NCBI GenBank assembly: GCA_003640385.1
Contig: RCAB01000059.1
Coordinates: 62,001-126,000 of the forward strand
Source of the DNA: Setaria digitata
Taxonomy: Eukaryota; Nematoda; Chromadorea; Rhabditida; Setariidae
Reading direction: 5' to 3'
Length of the DNA: 64,000 bases
Position 1 is the first letter of the stretch; every line of letters begins with the position of its first letter. Below, in pieces: positions 37,839 through 50,213 of the stretch. The notes beneath the pieces were generated by a model. The model ran no database searches. It had not been told where the DNA came from and worked only from the letters and a program-made list of their open reading frames with translations. A program made the translations under genes and the position numbers.

Positions 37839-39329
37839 TCAGCTCGTAAAACAGCAAAATTTCTTAACTTTGAAATCATTAAGGCGATGAGAAGTATTAG
37901 TAGTACATAACTGTATCGATGTTGCATTTTTTTCACCATTCTCACGTTCCAGTAAATGCTCTGCAACTGCAATAATTACTTTACGAATACCCTCACCGTT
38001 CAATGCTGAGGTTTCATGAAAAGCAGCACCAATTTGCTCTGCATACTGTGCTCCTTCATAATATTGCACCACTCTAGCATTCTCTAGATCTAACTTATTG
38101 CCAACAACAAATAACGAGACAGGAATCATCGAACCACGTTCCACTTCTACAAAAAACATTGAAATGAACGGTCAACAAATAGTGGTCCAAATTGGACTCT
38201 AATTTTACTGGTACATTTCTTTTATAAAAATTAAGGACAATTTCTGAGTCATCATCTTTGATCTTATGGGAAAAGATTGTTGCTTATGAAAGTGGTTGGT
38301 TTCGAAGCACATTCAGCCATGATTTAGCAACACCTAGTCTTCTTATATTTCTAATGTTCAGGTGGATATTTTTTCATATGAAAAACAATTAATAAGTAAT
38401 GAAAAAGAAATAACTAACCATTAACCCACTTCTTGAGTTCTTGAAATGATTCACGATCCGTAATATCATACACAATTACTGCTGCAACTGCATTGCGCAA
38501 ATACATTGGAAGCTAGAAAGAACCAGCCAGCAGTTTAAGCAACACTTGATTAAAGTACCAAAGTATCTTATTTGAAAAGGCTTCCAATACCCACCGAGAT
38601 AAAAATGAAAAAAAATCCTAGGAAGTGTGATCAATTACCATAGAAGCATATCGTTCCTGACCTGCCGTGTCCCATATCTGCAGTTCGATGCTTTTACCAT
38701 CCAGAAAACTTGAAAAACATCTACTAATTACATTAAAGCATTTAGAATCTCTACAGTAAACTTCAAAAACATAGTTGTCAAAATTAGAGAGTCGACACGT
38801 ACTTTTTTACCACAGGAGCTAAAATTCATGTGAACATTATAAATAATTTGACTTTCTTCGCTTATTATCCTGGAAATTTCTCAAATGAAGTCTCAACCCA
38901 ATTTTTACCAAGTCAAGAGTAGGAAGTTAACAGCTAATAAATTTTGTAACTTACAAGAAAGAAGAAATAAAGCTGGCTCCTAATGTCGGACTGACTTTAC
39001 TGTAGAAGCCTTGGCCATCATGCCGTAAAATGATACTCGTCTTCCCGACACCTGGAAATTAGACGGAAATATTTAAACAATGAGAAATGTTAGCACAAAA
39101 ATAGAGCTAATAACAAAAACAAAAGTCAACAGAATAACTGTCAGTACTGTTTGTTTAGCACATCATCTGCTCGAGTAAAAACCATACTTATTTGAAAATG
39201 TTTCGTGTACTGCGAATTCCTTCATTATTCGAAGAAATTGATATCTATTTACTTACCACTTTTCCCAACAAAAATAATTTTTGCTTTGAGATCTGGTTTT
39301 GTTACTTGAGAAGTAGAGGCACGCGACAT
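37839..39329 (-). CDS. Rab-family small GTPase (Rab5/22-like)
   Basis: Five coding exons on the minus strand: 39329-39257, 39051-38955, 38708-38639, 38512-38419, 38146-37839 (642 nt, 213 aa). Phases match throughout. All nucleotide-binding motifs are present: P-loop GKSGVGKTS, effector region SPTLGASF, switch II WDTAGQERYASM, NKLD, and ETSA. The GASF effector word and the Rab spacing point to the Rab5/21/22/31 endosomal group, but the sequence is divergent, so no subfamily symbol is given. The C-terminus is KVKKFCCFTS, a CCxxx-type geranylgeranylation signal that would anchor it to membranes. It would cycle between GTP and GDP forms and direct vesicle traffic. The start is the ATG in MSRASTSQ; no other in-frame start is nearby. 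Exon 3 uses a CAAG acceptor rather than TTTCAG. Confidence 0.88.
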
Positions 39330-41861
39330 TCAAATAAAGCAGGCAGAATGTTCGAATGAATGATATCGTATAAAAAGTCTTAAATAAGAAGTATGAAGCT
39401 TATTCATAAAAATTTGAGGTATAATTACATGGGTAATTAATTACATTCAGAAAAACGCTAAATTCACTGTCAACATAACTACTGTCGTTCCACAAAACAA
39501 CTCACAAAAAAAACATTGGTCAAAATGTCGGATCTAGGGAAATCCTTGGATTGCCTGTCGTTTCATCTGCAACATTGAGTATCACGAAATTCCGATTCTT
39601 CCCAAAAGTCTCGGAAGAGACCGCACATTCACAAACGCTAACTTGTTTCAACTTACTTTTACATGTTGTTACTTCCCCCACTCTCCTCAATCTTTTCTTA
39701 AGGACATCTTGTCCTGATCATCCCGCGCGTTTCCTTTTTGGAAAAAATGCAACATCATAAAGATTATAAGATTAAAAACCTGACCCAAGAACGTGGCACT
39801 TCTAACCCATGATGCCCTAAAACTAAAACTAACGAAATTTTAACGTAGCCCTAAAAGTTTTAGAGAACCATAGGACACATCCACATTACACTTTCCTCGT
39901 ATCTGTTCCATTTGTTTATAATCAATAGCCACCAAAACGGTGGGAGAAATAATCAACCATTTCACAAGAGGACAAGCTCTAGACGAACAAGAACTTAATC
40001 AGAACTCGAGAAAAAGTTTATGCTGTATGCGAGTAAGAGTAACACCAATTCCATAAACTTCTACAAAATGCATATCTAGAATGAAGGTATTCTCGAAATT
40101 GTTTTCTGAAAAAATTTTTTTTTTCTGAAAATTCAATTGTTTCATTTGTATGTTGTTTTGTTATGCTTCATTCTCGAAATGAATTTTCAGAATAACAAAA
40201 ATTTCAGAAAATAACAAAAATCATTATGTGACAACTTCCAGACGAAAAACAATTGATAGAATTGTATAAATGAAATATAAAAGCCAATAAAAAAATACTA
40301 TATAAACAAAATATAGCAATTCCTGTATATCTTTAATTGAATTGAATACTTACATATTATCCAGGCCATTTTTAGCGATGGCCCAATATTCAACTTGGAA
40401 ATTGAACTTGTAAACGTTTAGAAACAGCATATGGAACTAATAGCAGAACTGCATAAATATTTACATAGAAACTATTAATAGAAAAAAAAAAGAACATGAG
40501 GCTCCTCACAATTCTGATATATAGCAGAGATGAATACTCCAATTCTGCTGCACTTTCCTATCTATTCCAAACTATATGTTTTAATTCTACAAAATGTAAA
40601 ATGAAAAAAGTTAATAAAAAAAGAATGGAAAGAGCTCTTAGAAATAAATAGCTTAAAGATGCATGAGGCCAGGAAAATTCTCGGTGTATCGATCACTCCG
40701 AAAATTCCACAGCAAGAAAATTATCTTTTGTTAATAAAATTGCGTTATTAATAAAAATCATTCTATGCATACAAAAAATATTAATAAAGTTCTATCGATT
40801 CCGCTTTAGTGGAAAAGTATAGATGACGGTGAAGAGTAAAGAACATAGTTGAACGTAGAAGTGTAATCTTATGCACCGGAAGTACGGACAGGTTTTTAAA
40901 TAATTTTTGAACCTTCTGAGTTTGACGCATCTTTAAGCATGAGTTTTACACATTATGAAAATCTATTTCAAGATATGACAACTGAATAGGACAGAAAGCT
41001 TAATGTTAAGAAATATCCATGTGTTATTTGCATTACACTCGAAATTTTGAACAAGTTCTAGCAAATTCTGGTTGAGGACTGTTGTAACTGCTTTCCTCAG
41101 CAATAAAACAATCCAATATTAATTAGCCATAAGGGACTACCAATTTTAATGTCAAAGAATGCAAAAAGTCGGATCACTGCCAATTTTCCCTTCATTCCTT
41201 AAAAAATCCACAAGAAAAATAAATCGTTCTTAAAAATCAATTCCATAGTTTCCTTTATATGATTTGGGCAAATTTCAGTTTCTATCTTTGGAAATTAAAT
41301 TTCTAAAGCACTTTTTATGTGGAAAAAGATTATATATTTCATAGTAAAACGACATAAATGGAAAAGAGTTTTATAAAAAGCAAGTAAAAATTTGACAAGA
41401 AAAAATTGTTGAATATGAATTCGTTCCTCCAGAGAAACCTTTTTGCCTTAAATTTTTTTACAATCATTCAAATCGAATCATATATAGATTATGAATATTC
41501 CTTTCCTATATCCGTGAAACTTGCAACGGATCGAGTTGACGGTGATGGTGTCGAATGGAATGGAACCTCATATGGACCTGAAATGATTCAAGGGCAAAAT
41601 TGCTGAAAACATTATCAATATTCAAAGAGGTGGTTTATACCTTCGTATTTAAGTGTGGTTCCATTTTAAATGCAGATATTTTGAATTAGAGCTGAATATT
41701 TATAATACGGTTGAAGGCAGTAATGTGCTGGAGTTATTTTGACCTTATTCAAAGAATATGTTAAAAACAGTGTTTTGTCCAACAAAATCTTTTGCCTAAT
41801 AGATTCCTTAAAAAAAAAACACTGGTGAAACTAATATCTACGAAGATAGATATAAGAGAAA

Positions 41862-41912
<51 letters not shown>

Positions 41913-42565
41913 ATTTGGACAGCAACAGCGCAACAATAGGAAAAACACGAGAAGTAGAAAGAATAGACAAACAAATCGATGACACGTCAGTAAATGATTT
42001 GGTACCTCTCCATGTTTCATTGAGTTATTGATAACAAACGCACCAAACGTATTTGCAGCGTTTTTTTAATTCAACGCCTACTGAAACCATAACTTAGGAA
42101 GATATTTGAAGAGGTAATCAGTGAACAAACTTTCATTAATTCTGATGGAAAAAGTTTGCACTTTAGAAAAATACCTTTTTGTTCTCTACAGAAGAGAAAA
42201 TAGACCAGAATGTTCGAAAAATGATTGTAGCTGACTAACTGTGAATAATCGAAAACTTGAAGAAATGAGGACGAAGAGTTAATTTCATCAGGTTTATTTT
42301 TCAAATCTTCTCTTCTCTATGTATCTTTAAAAGGTTATACTATCACAAGCAAACTCGTATAAAGAACAATATAGTTTGATGTCTCCTATCTTTAAATATG
42401 TGCTAACATACAATTAACAAACGGATCTTTCGAAATCTATAAATATGACTAAATTACGAGTGGAAGAGCCTCTCACTGGAATTTGTCATTCTGATATCAA
42501 GGGAATATGGATCATATAATAAAATTCAGAGTTATAAAAAGCAAGAAAAACAGCAGTGCACTTCG
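39330..42565. other. Spacer between compact receptor and Rab gene
   Basis: AT-rich DNA holding the Rab promoter side and the 3' UTR of the compact receptor. It contains a 47-base A tract at 41865-41911. No gene-like signal is seen; the frame at 41406-41606 has no splice sites or motif. Confidence 0.45.
41865..41911. repeat. Poly-A tract of 47 bases
   Basis: An uninterrupted run of A. No retroposed coding sequence or obvious target-site duplication is visible next to it. Confidence 0.9.
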
Positions 42566-45406
42566 TTAGCAAAACGGAAAAGAAATGGTTAGTAGCACGT
42601 GCGGCAAACTTTGAATGGATCTAATTTTCAATAAATGCTCCATACTCGATGGTGCGGCGTAATCCAAGGTCGCATACTCGTCTGAAAATTAAACTTTATT
42701 ATGGATTTCTTAAGATATATCTGCAAGAATTCAACAACAGTTTTAATTCCAAAAAAAGAAAGAAAAAACAGTAGATACTCACGTGTGATTAAAGAACCTC
42801 TTGGCTGCCCACTTTTCATAGTAGGTACTGGTTCGTCTGGGATTATTTTTATCGGCACGGTTTCGAGTGCTGACCTACGGTACATTGGGTTGTTGAATTC
42901 ACGTGTTTCAACTTCACCAGTAGGTAAAAGTTCCTTGCCATTTGGATAATAACTGGAAACAAAGAAAGAGTGGAACAGGAATAATGTTGACGAGTTTAAG
43001 CTGATGAATACAGTACATTATTTCAGCAAACGAGCAGAAAATCTACGAAACTACCGACAGTGGAAAATTTAAAAAGAAAACTGACGTAAGAGTCGGAAGA
43101 TCTGGATCTTTCTCCTTTTTGTACTTTCTTCGATAAAAGAAAGTCCCGAATAATAACAAAACAACAGCGGACAATGACGCCAACAGTGCAGGAAACAACC
43201 AACCGCTACTGTCAACCAACTCTTTCACTGCTGCAGTTTCTATAAAATTTCTGCAGCTTTCAATCCACAAACTTCATCCTAAGGATAAACAGTTCCATTA
43301 CACACCAGTTTATCTGGACAATTATCTACTCTAACTAGGCTTTTCACAAGTGCACTGCAGAAAAAATTGTCATTTGGTTGTCCGGCGAAATACAGAAAAC
43401 AACTTACGTAGAACGCGACATGGTTTCGTAAGCGGATCACAACATCCAATCACATTATCACACATTTCATTTTTCGAGCAGTTGCAACGAAAACTGCAGT
43501 TGCTGCCATAATAACCTTCTAAGCAAACTAGAAACGCAAACAAATTAGTGCTTCGCTTCATTTCGAATAGTATTTTAATAACCGAATATACGCTTTTATA
43601 AAATTCTAAGAGAACCACTCTTAATCTCAATTCATCTCAAAGGAGAAAAAGCCACAAAGATTTCTATTTGAAAATCAAACAACTTGCAAGAGTTAATGCT
43701 CAAATTCTTGTGCTGCCTGCCAACAAAAATTTTGGCATATTAGTCTAGGGAAAAAATGCTTCGATGTTCAATAAAAAAATCAACCAAAGATACAGCTGGA
43801 ATCTAAGTGCCTTTAGAAAATCAAAACTTACGAAACCATCTTACTTTCACAAGTCCCCTCTGGTGTTTCGTAGTATCCAAAACAGCATTTGTAAGTGATA
43901 GTCTTCTTTTTCGTCGGCAATGCCTTATATGAGAGTTTTGTTCCGTTACTGAAGAAAACCTCTTTTATGAATACTAGCTTCCACTAGAACTATGTATAAT
44001 GCCCGAAATTTTTTGACACCATTTATGAGGGATCAATTAAATGAGGAGGTTTTGGCGATAAGTTGTGCGCTGAATTACAATGTGATGAAGCTGATATTAT
44101 ATGCGAAAGATCTGTATGCATGAATACCAAGCATCGAGAATCACCTATGTTATGCAACAGCATTTACTACACACTTCCAATACAAACACCTCCTTAACTA
44201 CCCATCTTCCTATTCAATTTTCAACGCAGTGATTTGTATCATTTTAAAGGACTGAAAAGGACAAATTTTTTGTTCATGACAAGATACATTCGTCATCGAC
44301 AAAAAAAAAAAACTACATAGCAGTTCATGACAGATTCAATTTCAAATAAGTAACGAATGAGTCTTACGTTTTCACTTTGCAGCGAAATCCCTGTGAGATA
44401 TCCCAACATGGTTTCGTGGTGTGCAACACGACAGCTTGCTCGTATCTCTGCAAATTCAGCTCTTCAGCCCTGGAAGATACAAAATAATTCGATCATCCCA
44501 AATACAGTAAGTCAAAATCTATTACAACTAACTAGCATATTAAACTTGAGACACACATGAAAATCAGAACCACACAAGTACGGCGACTGAATATTCATGG
44601 CTGTAGCTACTTCGAGATTTCGAAAGGTAAAGGAGCCAATTATTAAGTAATAGGCCCTCAAGCTTAAAATTTTCTACGTATTCCAATTTTTCCTTGTCAT
44701 TTTCCTTATTCTACAAATATCTTTTTTGTCATGGTACGATGACTCTAACTGTGAAGCACAATAATAAAATAATCGTTCCAATAAAATAATGGACAACTCA
44801 TATCTATTTTACTGTTTACCAAATGATTTTTATTTGTAATGATTATAAAATGAATGGTTGGGAAGGAACATGGGAATTTTCAGAATTTACCAATATTCTA
44901 GGCCAAGTATTTCTTTCTACTGCTTGTCAATAAATATATAGAGAATGAAGTTATCAGATCCTGGAGGATGAGATTAATCTGCTAAATAAGGACAGAGCAG
45001 AAAGACAAGTAGAACGAATTCAATAGCAAGGGCTAAATACTGCTCTCGATGCAACGAAGAAAGGGGGTAAAGAAATACAGTACAAAAAAGATGTTAGAAA
45101 AAGTATAGACGTTGTACGAAATATACACTAGTAGCTTCAAATACCCTAAGAAAAAGCATGGGATATTTCACTAGTTTTTTATGTTACTAAATAACTTCAG
45201 TTAACTTTTATCTGTACTTTATTGACAGAGTGAACTACACTTCCGCTAAATATTCCAAAACTTAATAAAAATAGAAAAAACACATACTCTTCTTCTACCG
45301 GACATACGTTTTCCGTATTCATCAAGACAGAACCCACGGTTGATTCATTAATTAAGTATAAAATAAGAGAAGCTGTTGATACTAACGAACTGGCTGTCTT
45401 TCCCAT
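42566..45406 (-). CDS. Compact CED-1-like receptor (EMI-EGF-TM-NPxY)
   Basis: Seven coding exons on the minus strand: 45406-45288, 44469-44368, 43948-43845, 43527-43408, 43239-43086, 42952-42783, 42681-42566 (885 nt, 294 aa). All introns are GT-AG with matching phases. Order: signal peptide; EMI domain (NVCPVEEE, WDISQGFRCKVK, YKCCFGYYETPEGTC); one EGF-like module (CLEGYYGSNC...CNC...GCCDPLTKPC); TM at about aa 162-184; tail with NPMY (aa 221-224) and YATL (aa 259-262). Each part aligns with ced-1 at 54490-63297, and its single EGF-like module matches the last module of ced-1, including the CC pair. The internal EGF array is absent. The EMI exons (102 and 104 nt) and the TM exon (154 nt) equal the ced-1 exons in length. 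An acceptor nine bases before the ATG suggests trans-splicing. By its tail it could signal through the same adaptors as CED-1; ligand unknown. A truncated pseudogene is unlikely because every frame and splice site is intact. Confidence 0.85.
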
Positions 45407-45414
45407 CGACCAGT

Positions 45415-45423
45415 GCTGAAATG
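45415..45423 (-). promoter_or_regulatory. Likely trans-splice acceptor, compact receptor
   Basis: On the minus strand CTCATTTCAG ends at 45416, nine bases before the ATG at 45406. No cis exon is needed upstream because the signal peptide is complete. A spliced-leader acceptor is the simplest reading; a 5' UTR intron is the alternative. Confidence 0.5.
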
Positions 45424-45634
45424 AGGTGTTGATATTTCAACTAGAAGTATATTAAGAGAAAGCTCACTGGTGACCAACATTATTATGATACTATGAAAGA
45501 TGAATGATAAATCAAAATAAGCAATAAGATATTGTAAAACGAATTATGCTGCAAATCAGGTACACAGCCTAAACATCATAATAAATTTAAAGAAGAAAAA
45601 ATGCCTTTTATAATGAATTTATTGCTATAATCAG

Positions 45635-45929
45635 CAGTATAACTATAAGCTGACAGCAGATGATTTAAAAGATTGTATCATTTTTTTTCTAACTTTTTAA
45701 GCCACGCCAAAATAATAAATTTAAGGAATATAGAGCCATTATACATAAAATAAACAAAAATCAAAAGTCCATTTTTAAACAAATACTACTTGCAATGCGG
45801 TCTAGTTATACTGAGGTTATCAATGAAATAAGAAAATGTTAAACAAATAAGGAATAATTATAACAAGAAATCGATAACAGGGAATTTAAAATCAGTATAA
45901 CTATAAGCTGACAGTAGGTGATTTAAAAG
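45635..45929. repeat. Spaced 37-bp direct repeat
   Basis: CAGTATAACTATAAGCTGAC begins a 37-bp word at 45635-45671 that recurs at 45893-45929 with about two mismatches. Non-coding. Confidence 0.75.
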
Positions 45930-46626
45930 TGTGTCAAAGCACTTCTGATTTTTCATTTTTTCAGGCAAGCAAAAGGAGAGTTTAAATGACAATTCAGTAT
46001 TTATTTAAATGAGTTCGAGAGGTCTTCAATATGATATTTCTTCAAGTCTGTTCAACTGTTAGTAAATAAGGAAAAATGAAATCATCAATTATTTACATGG
46101 AGAGGAATTCGAGAACAAATATAAATTGAAAGTATAAAGGGGCCTCCCTCACGGATTGTTCTTGCATGAACACCTAGTATTTCCATTTATTTGAAGGGGA
46201 AAAAACGTGAAGACCTTTTCGATGAGAACAACAAACCGGTCGTCAACGCGAAATCCAAAACTATTGATTTCTGTTCTGTTTCTGTTGGTCGATTGATGAT
46301 ACATCGTTGGTAGTACCCTTCCTGCTTGTTTACCAACCAATATGATCATATCAACTAAGAAAGTGCATGAGACACAGTTATACGAGGAGAAATGAAGTAT
46401 ACGATTGCGAAAGTCACATGTTGGTCAGTGAACAACATCAGATAAATTCATATCAATTATCACTATTCTTAATCAAGTGCAGTACACGTCATTCATCGTG
46501 CCCAATAATTTGAAACCTGACTTCAAGTAATGCTCAAGCTTATCCGCAACTGACCGTACTATTCATTGTATTCAATTGAGCTGTTACTGTAAGAAGCGTT
46601 AAAACTACTTAAAGCGAGCTTTCTAG

Positions 46627-46756
46627 ACAATACCCACAAAGCAAATGCTGCGTGAGTGTAGACGTATGTGAGATGCGCCAAGCTGGACTGCCCAGCGTGC
46701 ACAGCACACTACTAAACAGGTGCCAACGCGACCCGGCAGAAGGACACGCTGCCCAC
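46627..46756 (+). other. Candidate isolated exon, function unknown
   Basis: A GC-richer island bounded by an acceptor (GCTTTCTAG, ending 46626) and a consensus donor (CCCAC then GTAAGA at 46757). The frame is open across all 130 nt and encodes a cysteine-containing segment (QYPQSKCCVSVDVCEMRQAG, then LNRCQRDPAEGH). Start phase 2, end phase 0. No partner exon was identified and no family is recognised. The minus strand is also partly open, so this could be chance. Confidence 0.25.
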
Positions 46757-49700
46757 GTAAGAAACGTACTGTTCAGGAATGCTATGATCGAGAATTTACT
46801 CATCTTCGTTACGATAACTATGAGATTTCTTCCACCTCCATTTTCATATTCTTTTCCATATCTCATTTTCTCTATTCTTCTCTAACTTTCATCTCATTTT
46901 TCTTCACTACCAATCAATCAATAGTATTTACTTTTACCGTTAATCAGTAGTGACCCTAATCTTCCGAATCCGGTCAACCATTGATTGATGTATGACAGAG
47001 GTTACATCTCTTCAATTTTGACATGATACTAGGACGATTTGTGATCTCTGCCGGATGAGCCATTACGGAATGAATGAACCACTTGTCACTGCTCTCGAGT
47101 TCACAACGAATTCACTTATGGATGAAGAGGTTGGGGCCCTTATCAGCGCTATTTGATATCATCGCCACTGATAAGCATTCAACTGACATACTCTTAAAAT
47201 TATAGACGTTTAGGTGTTTGTTAAAGCATTTAGAAATCTAACAAAGATTAAAAATTGTCATTCGACTTTTGCCGCCATGAAAATTCCAGCTTATTTGTTT
47301 TTTCTCGTTTGAAATCATAAAGTGAGGGGAATTAAGTGGTTTGATGAGGTAGCACACAATAATTGTTCGGTAAATAACAACTTATGAGCATAGAAAAAGA
47401 ATTTGCCTCTTCGCAGAAGTCATTCACTCTTTTCCAAGAAACATCAGACAAGAGGAAAAAAATACAGCAAAAGGAAAAACGCATAAAAGATTGAAAGGGA
47501 ACAAGAAATCTTATCAACTATGCAAATTCAACTCACATCGAAGCTACAGCTTTAAGTCTCCTATAAGAAACTAACATTTTCGTAGAAATTCAAGGGACTT
47601 TAATTTTCGCTCTGGTCGACAACAGATCATTAACATTTGTTTAAACCCTCCAATAAATTTCTCGTACACTTTGCAGAAGCATACGTGAACAAGCCTATAT
47701 GATATGAATATCAGTGGATTAGTGATGGCTGAACTGGAAGGAATGTATTATAGAGTATGGTAAGTGTACCTACGATTACAGAAGTAGCAAGTGATAGAAC
47801 TTGCAAGGAGCAACTGTAGGTATCTAAATTTATTGTATGCGAAGTGCACATCTAGAGCTAAATCAAAGGATGGTATGACGAGTTGATGGTGAAGAGAGTG
47901 ACCAGTGAAATGAATGGAAGACTGACCAGTTGCGAGAACATTCTCAGCACAACTATTTGTGCACCTTGACTTCTCTTCAAGTTCTCCATCTTTCGCCGCA
48001 ATACTCTAAAATATTCTTTTCTCGGTGACATTTATATAAACGTGAAGTCCGATCTCCGAAGTACAGCTGCATTGCTAAACTGTGGTTCAGTCCCTGGATT
48101 TTAATAGAGTGAAGATGAGAACTAGGTCATCAACTAATTAGCTCATAAACTTATGCAAACGTCAGCGAAATTATTTTCTACTATACTGTTAATCAACTTA
48201 TGAATTGAAAACTCACAAGAAGGCTGAATTTTTCGTGCTTTCTGAAATTAAAATCCCGGAATCGCTGACAATGAATCTGTCAACAATAGTGTGAAATCCA
48301 ACACTTTTCACGGAAATCAGAACATAGCAAAGAACTAACGTGGTGTTAGAAAATTTCAGAAGATAAAAAAGTCGTTTACAATATACTCTTAGGAATTATG
48401 TTATAAATAAATGCTCAACTTGACATTAAATAAATGTTCCACTTCTGTTAACATGAAAGTTTCTAAAACTTTTTGAATTATCTAAACCATTTATTTAGGT
48501 TAAACGTTCCCTGGTCTCGTTTATTTCTGATAAGATTAAATATAAACAGAAAATGTTAGTAATGCTGAAAACAATGTTATATTCTCTCCTGCGACAGTCT
48601 GATGAATTTTTTTATATATTACATTTATCAGTCCTGTATATTGCGGTAGTTGATAGCTTAATTGATAACTATCACAACAGCAAAATATTTGAAACACATG
48701 CCTACCTGATGATGTAAAGGAACGGAACGAGTCATTCCGAGATGGATTCTAAATGCATCTTATAGTTCAGTGAGAATCATTGCTTAATTGCAAATATTAA
48801 AATTTGTTAAAAAGGATTGCAAAAATTTTGATACAATAAAATTAATGGAAGGAAGCAAAAAATATGGAAGAACTGGTTGAAATCTGAAGTCAATCAATCG
48901 ATGAATCACATCGCAATGATTGATCACGAAGGTAAAATACAGTAGTAATGAGAGCGTGAAGTAATGATTCAGCAATGACTAAAGTTTGAATTTTTTAAAC
49001 AACTATTAACAAAACCAAATGATGACATTGACTGATCCGAAGAGCATTAAACAAATGGAATTAATTGGATGATGAAAAAAGTTCGAGTGCGAATTAAAGA
49101 CATGCCATAGTTGCAACAGCAACAAGATTTCAACCATTTTGAAATATTTCAAGTGAGAATGCAATGTGTTGAATTGAATTCGACGAACTCCTGCTAATCG
49201 ATAAGACTTTTTATTTGTGTGAAGTGTCAGAAATGAGAATGCAAACTGACGTAGTGTGTTAGGGAATAATTAATGAAGATTCAGAATAATAACTACTTTA
49301 ACGTTCGAAAGGCATTCAGTTTCTAATATCACTCAGTTGAAATGTCACCTTTGACCTTTTCATCTCTCTTTTTCATCTTCCTCGCTGTAAAAAGCACAAA
49401 AGAAGTTCTTTATTTGTCCAGTTATTCAAAAAAATGAGCGAGAAATGTGAATATTAAGTGAGACAATACTAATCATTTTTCTGTACAGACTGAAACATTT
49501 GATGGTTGAAAAAGCTGAAAGACTTTAAATGAGTAGTTCAGAGGTGGAATTGTTGCCATTTCACATAAATGTAATATTTCTAGCCTTGACATGAAAGACT
49601 CACTATTCGACCTGCTACCAAATGTCAGAAGAAAGTAGCTATCAAAGATAAGTTGAATTTGGCATGTTTCGTTTGTAGAAACGGGAAGTTAATACAACTT

Positions 49701-49955
49701 GAACAGTATAAGAGCTATCTTTTTCCTAAACTGATTTTAGACGGATGTAAATATTTTTTGCTATGAATCCTATCCAAAAATCATTTATTTTGTTTTTTTT
49801 TTTTTTTCCCTTGAAGAAATACACAAATGAAGACACAGAAAATAAACAGAGAGAGAACAGCAAATTTAGAGTAATTCTTCTGAAAATATTTTTCAACATT
49901 TTATCCATAAAAGTTCCTTTTATTTTCAGAATTCAGGAAGAAAATCAATTATTGC

Positions 49956-50213
<258 letters not shown>

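Noticed and set aside
42566..45406. Compact receptor as a decayed pseudogene or ced-1 fragment
   Set aside because: All seven frames, phases and GT-AG sites are intact, it has its own signal peptide and stop, and signalling motifs are kept.
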